NCBI GenBank assembly: GCA_010356995.1
Contig: ML996694.1
Coordinates: 1,071,634-1,135,633, forward strand
From: Trichodelitschia bisporula
Taxonomy: Eukaryota > Ascomycota > Dothideomycetes > Phaeotrichales > Phaeotrichaceae
Direction: 5' to 3'
Length of the DNA: 64,000 bases
The position numbers were made by a program, and so were the translations under genes. Shown piece after piece: positions 33,198 through 43,140 of this stretch. Below the pieces are notes generated by a model that was given only the letters and a program-made list of their open reading frames with translations, had not been told where the DNA came from and searched no databases. Each line of letters starts with the position of its first letter. The stretch's first letter is position 1.

Positions 33198-36100
33198 CTA
33201 CTCAACCACTTGAACCACTGCCTTAATCCTATGCAACTTCATCTTACGCTCCTTCTTCCTCCCAAGCTTAGACCACGCCCTCCGCTTCTCCAACGCACTC
33301 CCCACCGGCTGCCCCTGTGCGAACACCGTGGCTCCATTGCCCGGAACCCCGAAGAACAGCTCCGCGCCGTCGATGATGCCGGCGCGCAGGGTGCCGTCGC
33401 AGTCGATGGACCACACACTGACCTGTTAGTATGCTAAAAGGTTGAGAGTGGAGTGGCTTACGTGGTAATGTAATCATCCGAATTCTGCCCGTCAGAACTG
33501 GTGGGTACGAAGCCGAGGTGCTCATCTGGGAAGATGGCGAGGACGGCGGAGCCGGAGGGTGAGTTGTACACGAGGTCGTAGACGCTGAGGCGCGGTTAGC
33601 TTCTTTCCTCTTGGGGGGTTTGGACTAGGACATACCCGCAAGGCGCATTCGGCGGCCGGCTGAAGGTGTAGAACGTGTTTGGATCCGTACCGTTGGGCGA
33701 TACTACGGCAGTGTTGTTCTGGTTTACAATTTCTAGCCCGCTGGCGGCGTCTTGGAGGACCTATGTCGTTAGGAGGGTCCGTTAGGGAGAGGAGGGGCTT
33801 ACAATGCGGTCAGTTCCTGCGTCGGGGTTGGCTTTGCAACCGGTGTAGTCGGCGGGATACATTGCTTGATAGCCTGGCAAGGTTAGAGGTGGATTTACCG
33901 GGGCATGGAAGGAGAAGCATATACCTCTATTGCTCGTACTATTCGCAACACTGCGAACGCAGCTACTGCTCGCAGAAGCGGGTGTGCCACCAGACGTCGG
34001 GCTTGGACCGGAGCTGGGGATTGATGTCACAGCCGATGGGGGCGTCGTGCCTGGAGCACCGGAGGACGAGTTGGCGGCCGCGGATGTAACGTTCGGGGAG
34101 GTGGATGAGGGTGATACAGATGGGCCTGGGGTTGCTTCTGATGGGGCCCCAGCGGGAGTTGGTTCGACTAATGGCGAGTTCTCTGCTGTGCTATTGGGAG
34201 TCCCGCTCCCGGTAGCTAGCGAAGGGGCGGCGGATGTAACGTTCGGGAGGAGGGATGGTGCTCCTGATATCGACGATTCTGGAGTTGCTTCAGGGGACAC
34301 CCCAGTGGGCTCGATGGACGGGGAGCTCAGGGCCGTGGTGTTGGGCGCCGTACCACTTCCGCTAGGTGCAGCAACTCCAACAGACGTGGCATTTGGCAGC
34401 AATGATGGTTCTCCAGATATCGATTCTGGTGTCGGCTCTGGCGATGTGCCCGTCAGTAGAGGCGGACTTCCGGTAGGCGAAGCAATTCCGGCAGATGTCT
34501 CATTTAGCGGCGATGATGGTACTCCAGATATCGATCCCGGTGTCGGCTCTGGCGATGCACCTGTCAGCAGAGGCTCACTTCCAGTAGGCGAAGCAATTCC
34601 AGATGTGGCGTTCAGCAGCGATGAAGGCGCCCCAGATATCGATTCCGGAGTCGGCTCCGGCGATACACCCGTAGATAGAGGAGCACTACCGATTGGCGCG
34701 GCACCCCCAGTAAACGTGGTATTGAGGACCGAAGATAGGAATGCAGATAGCGATCCCGGTGTCGGCTCTGACGACACACCTGTCAGTAGCGGCGCACTTC
34801 CGGTAGGCGAAGCAATCCCGGCAGATGTGGCATTAGGGAACGAAGACGGCACTCCCGATATTGGCCCGGGTGTCGAGTCCGACACCCCTCCTATCAGTGG
34901 CGGCCCAGCTGTGGGTGTGCCCACGGCGGTGCTGTTTTCGATGCCGCTTCCTGTAGGCAAAGGGCCACTGGCTGAAGATGGCGCCTCCGCTGTGGTGAGA
35001 TTGGCAGCAGCAGAGGAAGCGTTAAGGGAGGGGATCGGAGAAACTCCTGCGGGAATCGACGCATCGGGTGTTGCTAACGGTTCGACTCCCGTTGGAGATC
35101 CAATGCCGCTAGATGGAGCGGCATCACTGGCGCCCGAAGTGGCATTGGGGAAGAGAGGCGACGAGGGCGCGCCGGATACTGGCAGACCTGTGCTACCAAC
35201 GGACGGCTCGGGAGTCGGCTCGACGGCTGTGTTCAGCGGGACGGCGCTTCCGGCGGATGGAGCAACGGGCGACGTGGCATTCGGGAAGACGGGCAGCGAC
35301 GAGCCACCCGATACTGACCCTAGGGTTTCAAGCGGGGCGCCCACAGACGATGGCTCAGCGAAAGGAGTCTCTGCTGTCGTGTTTGAAGGGATACTGCTTG
35401 TAGATGAAGGGCCGGAGACGGGCGATGTGGCGTTGAGGGATGGAAGAGGTGCCCCCGATATCGAAGCCGCGGGTGTTTCTGGCGGTAGCTCAGATGAAGA
35501 AACTTCGGTGGCATTCGTGGGCACCGCCGCACTCGTTCCAGACGGAACTTCAGCTGCTGAGGTAGCATTCGGGAAGGGAGGGGATGAGGGCAAGCCAGAT
35601 GGCAATACCGAGCTGGACGGTTCGACGGACGCAGGTTCAGCAGTGGCATTCGGACCAATCCCGGTTCCAAGTGCGGTAGGGGCAGATGCAGATGTCACAT
35701 TTGGCGAGAACGGAGAAGACGGTGAACCCGATACTGGCGGCAATTCTGGAGCTCCACTCTCCTCGGTGGCATTGGAAGGGGCCACACCGCTTGCCGGAGA
35801 TGGAAGAGACGTGGCATTCAGCGAAGTTGAAGGCGTTAGTGATGCCGGTTCAGTTGCGTTAGGGCCTGAGGGTCCGGTGGCATTTGTTGGAAGGGTAGCT
35901 TCGGGAATGCCGCTAGATGGTCCAGAAGTGAGCAGCGAAGTCGGTGTGGAACTTTCAGTTCCGTTGACGGACGGGACGCTCGTCAAGTTTGCCGGAGATG
36001 CTGTTCCAAGGGGCCCGCTGGGTGACGGTTCGGTAACATTAGAAGTTGGCGTGGCGGCACTCGTCACATTCGATGGGTTAGGAATTATGCTTGCCGAAGG

Positions 36101-37017
36101 CTCTGATGGCGCAGTACCCACGGCACTCGAGTTAGCTGAAAGCGAAGTAACTGGGGTTGAAGAAATATTGGCAACGGGGCTCGGAGACAGTCCGCTGCTG
36201 GCACCGGCAGTGGGAACGCCGCCAAACGCAGTGTTGCGCGGGAGCGTGAGGGTGACGCTGCCTGTGCCCTGCGTTGCTGGACGAGCACTTTCAGTACCGT
36301 TTGGCAAAGGAGGGACTGGGGGAATGGAAGATCCTGCCGGAGGACTGATCGTTGTGACAGAGGCTCCACACGAGCTGACTGTTATCACGTAAATGGTGTC
36401 TTCGGTCAAAGTGGTCGTTCCAAACTGAGAAGTGTAAGCAGATGGGAAGTCATAGGTAAGATACGGATGGGAAAGAGGGTTGGAAAGCTTGGGAGTTATG
36501 ATGGAAGGGGGAGAGCATACTGGAACGATGGAAGTGCTCGTCCCAGGAGTGAATCCAAGGCACGAGCACACACTGGAGTAGCTCATCGGGTTGCTGCTGC
36601 ATTCTGAAGTGGCATAATCCGGTACAGTTTTCGTAAGGGACGGGGAGGGACTGCTGCTCTCAGAAGTTTGCGAGACTTGTCGGCGCATATGCTGGTTCGC
36701 ATATGCCATATGCCGCCGATGTGTTGGTTGACATCCCATTGTCAAAGTGACTGTTGAAAGGGTAGAAGTTACAGTGTCTGTGGCAGAGCTAACCAGGTCA
36801 GTGAATGCAAGAGGAATGAGAGCAGGACATACGGTGTTGAACGAGTGATAGTCTCTGCAAGGAACGAGCTGCAATCAGTCTCGATCTTAGTAGCACTTTG
36901 CGGCCCGAAGCCCGCCTTTTCGACGGCAGAGGCACAGCTGTTCCATACACAGACATCCCGCTTAACGAGCGCAGCGGAGATGCTGTTCACAAAGACGAAG
37001 AGAAAACAAGCCCTCAT
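33198..37017 (-). CDS. secreted mucin-like protein with 36-37 residue tandem repeats
   Basis: A predicted extracellular or cell-wall glycoprotein of 1195 residues. Six exons on the minus strand: 37017-36833, 36788-33925, 33873-33803, 33760-33636, 33585-33463 and 33417-33198, all phase-consistent. The start MRACFLFVFVNSISAALVKR is a signal peptide followed by a KR Kex2-type site; the ATG at 37065 would bury it, so 37017 is preferred. A short Cys-containing N-domain (CVWNSCASAV) follows. Then comes about 850 residues of Ser/Thr/Pro/Ala sequence full of N-X-S/T sequons, mostly NATS. From about residue 650 it settles into 36-37 residue units around EPTPGSISG. The last 150 residues form a separate folded-looking domain (YPADYTGCK, NGTDPNTFYTFSRPP, VWSIDCDGT) on five small exons. 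No GPI signal is present; the tail is basic. Function unknown. The last intron has two acceptors 6 nt apart, both in frame. Confidence 0.8.
34340..34900 (-). repeat. in-frame tandem repeat array of 108-111 nt
   Basis: At least five copies of a unit occur inside the mucin-like gene. The plus-strand landmark GGTGTCGGCTCTGGCGA or a close variant starts near 34428, 34539, 34647, 34758 and 34869. Spacings are 111, 108, 111 and 111 nt, that is 36 or 37 codons, so copy-number change would keep the frame. Units differ by substitutions and are not recent perfect copies. Confidence 0.8.
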
Positions 37018-38509
37018 GATGAAAAAGGAGCGAAAGACCCTGGAACCTACTGACGAAAACATCAAGGCATGATCTCAGCATTTATACAGGAAGCTGCCGA
37101 GACCTGCTGGTTGCCGGCCAGCCGGCAAGGCCAAATCGGGAATACGTGATACAAGTAATGGCGAGCTATGTACTCAGACCTTGCAGCCTCGCGATAGCGA
37201 CCTAACTGCAGGCTTTCCATTAACACGCCGAACGTTGGGTGCTTTGACAAGCCGCTGGGAGCCATGCGCGTTGTGGCTAAAGTGAGACTTGACGGTGAGC
37301 TCCTTGTTGATGTCAACTATAAAAGCGGATTGTAAATTGTGGGGCACTTCTCTGCTGAGTGGCATCTCGGATGGCTGCTTGGATGACATCGGGAAGATGC
37401 TGATACCACAAGTTTTCAAGATCCCTCGCCTTGGGGTTGCCTAACAAGAACCCATGCCCAGCCGCGTGTTGCAGCTCGAAGTAGCACTGAGGTGAAATTG
37501 TTGCCCCTCCGAGCTAACTGTGCCATCGACTTCGGCTGAGACCACAGAACAGGTTCGTATTGTGTATCGCGGAAGGAATACGGCAATGTGCCGTCGATCA
37601 TAGTCTTAGGGGACCGAGGCGGCTTGTATCTCCCCTTTTGAGGGGCATTGTTCTGGCTGTGGATGCGTTTGCGTTTGCGAATGTTCAATCTGGAAATCCC
37701 TCACGCCATTGAAGCACAAGGTCAGCCTGGACGGGCATGCGGGCCTCCTTACACAAAATAGTAGTTGAGAACCTGAGATCTGAACGGGTGGCCTAAAACA
37801 GCATCACGGGGAGCGGTAGGGGAGACCTTGATCGAGTATTCTTCTAGATTTGTCCCAGCTAGTAACCTCCAGGCTGTGTAGGTGCGTCTTTTGCGAGGGT
37901 CTGTACCAAATCGAATGTAGTGGCGGAATCGTACCTGACTTGTGTAATGCTGCACCAACGCACGTCTCAGCCGTGTAAATGCAAGACGCCGCAGTTGCAT
38001 TGGTTACACAATCAAGGAACTGGATGCCGCCCAGCCCGTTGGCCGTCATCGCTTTCGCACTTCACTCAGCTTCGTGTAGCCCTCATTTGCGGAGGTCCTC
38101 AGGGCGGGCATCAGTGCCATCAAAAGGAAGTTTGCTTCGAGTCGGGGAATTGGGAAGGAGGCATCACGCGATGTACCAGGAAAAACGAGGAGCATATTGG
38201 AGATCAAGGAGCATACCGCCGGGAGCATACCGGTGAGCCTTCCCGGTTGACGACACTCAAGAGTTGTAGTGCCAGTTGGGAAAAGCGGTTAGTGGCCGTG
38301 TCGAACTCGTGGGCAGACATTCAATTCGGCAATTTGACAGGAGCTGAATGAAACACAGTTCCTCGATTAATTCTACAAAGCCAGCGGCCCGGTTAGTGGC
38401 CGTACTTCGGCTTCAGACGGCCCACAATGCCGGTTCACCTGGACTGATAGTCAGTACGATGCGGGGAAGCATGACACAAAGGTCCGTTTATAGTAGTTAT
38501 TCAAGTACC
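37018..38509. other. gap with weak coding signals on the minus strand
   Basis: About 1.5 kb upstream of the mucin-like gene. The part next to 37017 should hold its promoter. On the minus strand between about 38330 and 37420 several short frames can be joined by plausible GT-AG introns (for example donor near 38012 and acceptor near 37882). They read as protein-like sequence without a domain I recognise, but frames break often. A 14-nt direct repeat, CGGTTAGTGGCCGT, lies near 38285 and 38390. I do not call a gene here. Confidence 0.3.
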
Positions 38510-38971
38510 TCAGAGCTTTGCCCGTAGACCCTGCTCGTGGATGAGCCTCTGTACCGCGTCCACACCCGCCTGCGCAACTTCCTGGTCCTGAGCAGGAGTA
38601 CCGGTGGAGCAGCCTACAGCCCCGAGCACTTGGCCGCTTTTGTTCAAGATCGGAAGGCCACCACCAACAGTCATGAATTTTCCCCCATTGGAATGGTTGA
38701 TGCCGAAAGCTGGGCCCCCAGGCCATACAGCTTCCTTGTAAATGTGCGTGCCAGCGCGGTGGCCAGCGGCCGTAAATGCCTTGTTGATAGCAATGTCGAT
38801 TGAGGTAAGCTTCGCGCCGTCCATACGACTAAAGTGGAGAAGATGGAGGGTGGTGTCGACGACGGCAATGTTCATCACCAAGCCTATCGCGCGAGCTTTG
38901 GCTTCACAAGCCTCTCCCACTGCTTTGGCAGCCTCAAGGGTGAGGGTTTCGATGGTGGCTGTTGGCGGCAT
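38510..38971 (-). CDS. GlcG/HbpS family small protein
   Basis: A single-exon gene for 153 residues of the GlcG/HbpS (old DUF336) family. Family signs are the helical start LTLEAAKAVGEACEAKARAIG and the strand MNIAVVDTTLHLLHFSRMDGA. They also include SIDIAINKAFTAAG and the glycine-rich GGGLPILNKSGQVLGAVGCSTG. The family includes bacterial haem-binding HbpS and subunits linked to glycolate or diol use; fungal copies are uncharacterised and often sit beside small oxidoreductase or catabolic genes. No signal peptide is present, so it is probably cytosolic. It is divergent from a SnoaL-like gene 660 nt away. Haem binding is not demonstrable from the sequence. Confidence 0.9.
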   Translation of the reverse strand: MPPTATIETLTLEAAKAVGEACEAKARAIGLVMNIAVVDTTLHLLHFSRMDGAKLTSIDIAINKAFTAAGHRAGTHIYKEAVWPGGPAFGINHSNGGKFMTVGGGLPILNKSGQVLGAVGCSTGTPAQDQEVAQAGVDAVQRLIHEQGLRAKL

Positions 38972-39628
38972 CGGTCAAACGGGCAGCTCAGCTGTAACGC
39001 AGCACAGAGCAAGATGTTTGCACAAGAATTGAGAGGAACACGGAACGAGCTTTAATGCGTCTGGTGTGTGTACTTTGAGAGCGTGAGATTACTGTTCAGC
39101 TGCACACGGCTGAAGGTCGAGAATCTGTAAGCAGTGAGCACGCTACCGATATGTGGGTCTGTATTTCCGGATATCTGATCGCGGGAATTTAAGGCGGGCA
39201 TGAAGGGTGGTCATTGTGAAAAACCATGAACTCCAATTGGTGCAAGGCTATTCCGAGTCTCGAAAACCTACCGTATGTATGAGGTAACTGGGCATTGAGG
39301 TCATGGATGATCGGCAGATCGATGAGCTTTGGGCGAAATACCTGCATGTGAAAGCTGCAGGGAGGTCCAATGCTTGTTCTTCAACTGACGAACCCCTCCC
39401 CGCGCGGTAAGTGGTTGAGGGTGGAAGGCCGGACATTAAGCCGGACATTCGGAGTTGCTGTTGTCAGTGTTCTGGACGTAAGTTGAGAACTGGATGTCAT
39501 GTACGGGTATTCGTGCCCCTGCCGGTACCGCTCCGCGTCAGTCGACTGCGTCCAGCCTTGACGCTCATCTCTACCTACAACTAGTCCACTTGCGCCCCTC
39601 CTTTGGAGAGCTCAAGGCTACGCTCACA
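38972..39628. promoter_or_regulatory. divergent promoter region of the HbpS-like and SnoaL-like genes
   Basis: About 660 nt between two divergent start codons. The layout would allow joint control of the two small genes. The plus-strand frame of the SnoaL-like gene is open upstream to 39494, but the conserved domain begins only after 39629. No specific sites were identified. Confidence 0.4.
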
Positions 39629-40081
39629 ATGGCTTCCGGTGGACAGCGGGTTCTCGCAATCAACAACCTTCTTGCCAACTACTGCATTGGCCTTGACACC
39701 AAGGACCTTGATCTTCTTCGGTCCGTATTCACGTCGGATGCTGAATTAGACTACTCGGGCGTCACGGCCTTCAAGGCGGTCCTCACGGGTGCCGACGACA
39801 TCATCAACAAAGTAGCGCCGACCATAAAAGACAGGCATACTCAGCATGCGTTGAGCACGCAAAGACTCACATTCGAGGACGACGGGGATGTTTGCCTCGC
39901 CTTAACCTACTTCACAATGAACGGCTTCATTCCCGACGACGGGGGCGGATGGACGCACACGACCGTGTATGGGTATTATGACGACAAGCTGGACCAACTT
40001 TCCCCGGGAGAGTGGAGAATCTCCAAACGCACGATTCACACCTTTGTAGGCCTGCCATGTCCTAACTTTGCTCCCGTCTGA
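39629..40081 (+). CDS. SnoaL-like (NTF2-fold) protein
   Basis: A 150-residue single-exon protein of the SnoaL-like/NTF2 fold. It opens with MASGGQRVLAINNLLANYCIG, followed by DTKDLDLLRSVFTSDAELDY, the family's usual first helix pair and strand. RHTQHALSTQRLTFEDDG and the C-terminal GEWRISKRTIHTF follow. Such folds serve as hydratases, cyclases or hydroxysteroid-type isomerases, often in secondary metabolism or aromatic catabolism; the actual reaction here is unknown. The ATG at 39629 was chosen because the region from the upstream in-frame ATG (39494) is not domain-like. It is divergent from the GlcG/HbpS-like gene and convergent with the ETP1-like gene. Confidence 0.85.
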   Translation: MASGGQRVLAINNLLANYCIGLDTKDLDLLRSVFTSDAELDYSGVTAFKAVLTGADDIINKVAPTIKDRHTQHALSTQRLTFEDDGDVCLALTYFTMNGFIPDDGGGWTHTTVYGYYDDKLDQLSPGEWRISKRTIHTFVGLPCPNFAPV

Positions 40082-40251
40082 CTCGCACCATAGCACCCGA
40101 GGGTTACTAATGCGTCGGCAACGACGACGCCATGACAGTGCTCACCGCGTATCTGGACATTGCTGTGTATAGGACCCGTTGATGTATGGATGAACTCCGT
40201 GGCTATGCTTTCCAACAATTATACACGTGATGAGGACATTGGCCGCTGTGA

Positions 40252-42403
40252 TCACCGTTTGCCTTTACCCTTTCTCTTCTTCCCAGTATCCTGTGCTTCC
40301 GCCACTGGAACTTCAATAGTTCCCTCAACGATATCGTCTCCGGCTTCTTTGAGCTTCTCGCTGCCGCTGATGAAGAAGGTCAAATCTCTGTTCTGTTCTT
40401 CCAAATCCCGTTTCTCGGCCTCCAGCTCGTCCCTCCTTCTACCCCCCTCGCTTAGCTTCTCATTTAAGAATCTTATCTTCTCCATCAGCGCCTCGTTCAT
40501 CGTTTTCTCTTCTTTCCAGTCTTTGGTCAACTTTCGAGCCAGAGCGTCGGATTTCTCCGCCTTGCGGTTAGCACGCTCGAACTCCTTTTGCAAGATGGCT
40601 ATGGTGCCTTGGGCTTCGGCGTGCTGAGTCTGCAGCTGATTGAGCTGCTGTGTGATTTTCTCCAGAGACGCTGCTGCAGACTCGGCGGCAGCAGATGCCT
40701 TGCTTGCTTTGCTTACCGCTCGCTCCATCTGCTCCTCGAAGTAAAGCCTTTGGCTCTCAAGTTGACTAGTGAGGAGGTAAGTGTACTCCGTGCTCATAGC
40801 ATCCATCTTTTCACGTGGTACCATATCCGAGCCGGCCGATTCACCGCCAGCCCCTCTCGCCCCATTGTTGGCCCAGGCAGCCGACAAGTGGACCAATTTA
40901 CCGTCAGTCTTATTTGTAATTATGCGATGCACGTATCCGTCGCCGGCGTAGTCCCACACATGTTGCGTCGTTATATCCATGGCAAAGCTATGCCCCGTTT
41001 CCTCCCAGTGCGCGAAGGCATGGGCGCTGTCGTAACGGCCGCAGCCAACATTGCCGCAGATAAGACAGACCCATAGGTTGCCATTGCCGCCGCAGACGCT
41101 GCAAGCACATTCCGACTCATCCAGGGCGCACGTCAAGCCGGGAAAGCCTCCGGTTTGTGTGTAGCGGCAGACTGGACAGCCGCTCCCCCTCCATTTCTCC
41201 AGACAGGCGCAGTGAAAGACATGCTGGCAAAGGATAGTAAGGAGGCCGGAGCTCTCGTCATCCATGAGCTCCAGACATACGGGGCAGGTTGGCAGCTCTA
41301 CTAAAGATGGCGTTGGGGGAGCTAATGGCTTCGCATTGAGAGCGGCCGCAAGGGCTGAGGGTTCCGAAACACTCGCGGTCGACTTACTTGTCGGGATGAA
41401 GGGGTCATTTGGCATGTTCGGAAAGCTGGACGGGTGTTGATGTTGGCCCTCTGTTTGAAATGTAATCGACTGCACGAAGACGACCTGGCAGGTTTCAGGC
41501 TGCGAGACTCAAGTGTTAGCTCAGTCACATAATTGATCTCATAAAGAAACAGTGTGAGCATACCTCCATAATATTGAAGAGCTTTCCGTTCCACTCCTTC
41601 TTCCATACCCTTGCCTTTTTTGCTTGCTTGAACTTCATAAGTACCATGTACTTGTTCGCCCGACCCGTGCGCAGCAGTCTGAAATGGCTGACGTCTTCTC
41701 GAGTTTGTTCACCGAGGAAGCCAAGGATATCTGATGTCGTCATGTACGAGGGCACGGCAAGGATGCAAAGCGTCGTGCAATCCTCCTCCTTGAAAGCTCT
41801 TGGTTTGTCACTAGACTTGGAGAACTGATTATCGAGATCTGGAGTATCTTGAGCATCCCTGTACAGATGGATGACTCCCCAGCCGACTTCGGTATCCTTT
41901 GGATCTGAAGGCACAAACTTTGCTCTTGTAGATCCTTCTCTTGATGACGTTGTTGCCGGTGTGCGGTTGTGAGGCTTGTCCTCCTTCCCATTACCGATCT
42001 GCGTCGGATCCGGCACCATATCTATGCTTTGTATGGTTACGCTGTCGTATCGCCAATCTCTAACAGCCCAGTGAAAAGGTGACGAGGAAGGCGGTGCGGC
42101 TGGAGCGCGTGTGTCGACACCGGAGGTTGCGGAGGATGAGGGTCGAAGGGGTAAGTTGGAAACTCCGGCGTGCTGCGAATGCTTCGTAAGTGCACTCGCA
42201 GGGTCTGACACAGCTTTTTCAGTAGAAGAGAGTTCCGAAGGCGGTGCTCTCCAAGGGGTGATTTTGTGAGCAGGAAGTCGGGCTGAGAAGATGTTCACTC
42301 CAGGCGGTGGGATGTAGATTTGAGCGGGACCTGAAGGCTCAGTTGCAACAGACTTTGGAACCGGGTAGAGCTCAAGTGCGAGATGATAGAAGTAGGACGG
42401 CAT
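40252..42403 (-). CDS. etp1: ETP1/BRAP2-type RING and UBP zinc-finger protein
   Basis: A likely ubiquitin ligase of the yeast Etp1 / human BRAP2 family. Two minus-strand exons, 42403-41564 and 41499-40252, give 695 residues. The domain order is diagnostic. The BRAP2-type RNA-recognition-like domain lies at about residues 195-295 (CTTLCILAVPSYMTTSDILGF, SHFRLLRTGRANKYMVLMKF). The RING lies at about 352-395 (CPVCLELM, CQHVFHCAC, CPVCRY). The UBP zinc finger lies at about 405-475 (CSVCGGNGNLWVCLICGNVGCGRY and GHSFAMDI), and a coiled coil follows to about 660. All visible zinc ligands are in place. The C-terminus is a basic GKKRKGKGKR. In yeast Etp1 is needed for growth on ethanol; in animals BRAP2 restrains Ras signalling through MAPK scaffolds. 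The exon join at ME-PETCQVVF is exact. Confidence 0.95.
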
Positions 42404-43140
42404 TAGGACAAGAGTGCCGTCAAGTGAAACCGCAGAGCATTGCTATTGAAAAACATTGAAGTTCGACGGAGGCGCGTGTAGATGTCGACGTCAAGTTCCG
42501 CGATGCAGCTTGCGCACGTGCCAGAAGCTTAGTAGGTGGCGCGGCCGCGCGGGGTCGCGCGGGGGTTAGCGGCTGCGGGCCCCGCCATGGCAGCGTCCGG
42601 TAACGAGTTGGCGAGTACGGTCTAGAACTATACACCCGTGGATACGTAGTAGATGGTAACTCTGCCTTGTGCGGGTTCGCAGTGTAACACCAGGCGACCA
42701 GGTCCTTTCAGCAAAAGCAGGCCTCACCTCAGGAATGTCTCCTACTGCCTTCCCCTTGATTTTCCAGTGAATTCCCGCAAGTATGCCGCTTAAGGCATAG
42801 CGGCCTGACAACGGCCAGACAAGCACAGCATCCAGCCTGGTGTCTGAGAAGACATGATTTGGTGTGATTGCGACACAGGGATTACGTGGGACTGTACAGT
42901 TGAAGAAAGGGATAAGCCAGATCACAAGTGCCAGGACAAAGAAAGCCATTTGCGAGGAGAGTATATCATCCCACGGGAAGCGTAGAGAAAGGGTATGCAT
43001 AAGATTCGTCAAAGTTCACGCATAAATATCGCCCATAGGCATCAGCCTTGTCATTGCTCGTTCAGAGTAGTATCAGAGCCCCGAACACGCAGCCGACATC
43101 CCAATGCCTTCCCTGACGCCATGTCACCCGAACGAACCTC
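42404..43140. other. gap between ETP1-like and eL8 genes
   Basis: About 740 nt containing the ETP1 promoter and the eL8 3' region. A 148-codon minus-strand frame (43012-42566) has one hydrophobic stretch (MAFFVLALVIWLIPFF). It has no recognisable domain, and its C-terminal half reads as random Arg/Gly/Ser sequence. I do not call it a gene. Confidence 0.35.

Noticed and set aside
33930-36392. 820-codon open frame on the plus strand opposite the mucin-like gene
   Set aside because: It is the mirror of a biased, repeat-rich coding frame and is Gly/Asp/Val-rich without domain features. The minus-strand gene has a signal peptide, phase-consistent introns and a structured C-terminus.
42566-43012. 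148-codon minus-strand frame with one hydrophobic stretch
   Set aside because: It lacks a domain, its C-terminal half is Arg/Gly/Ser-rich as in random frames, and it overlaps the expected ETP1 promoter.
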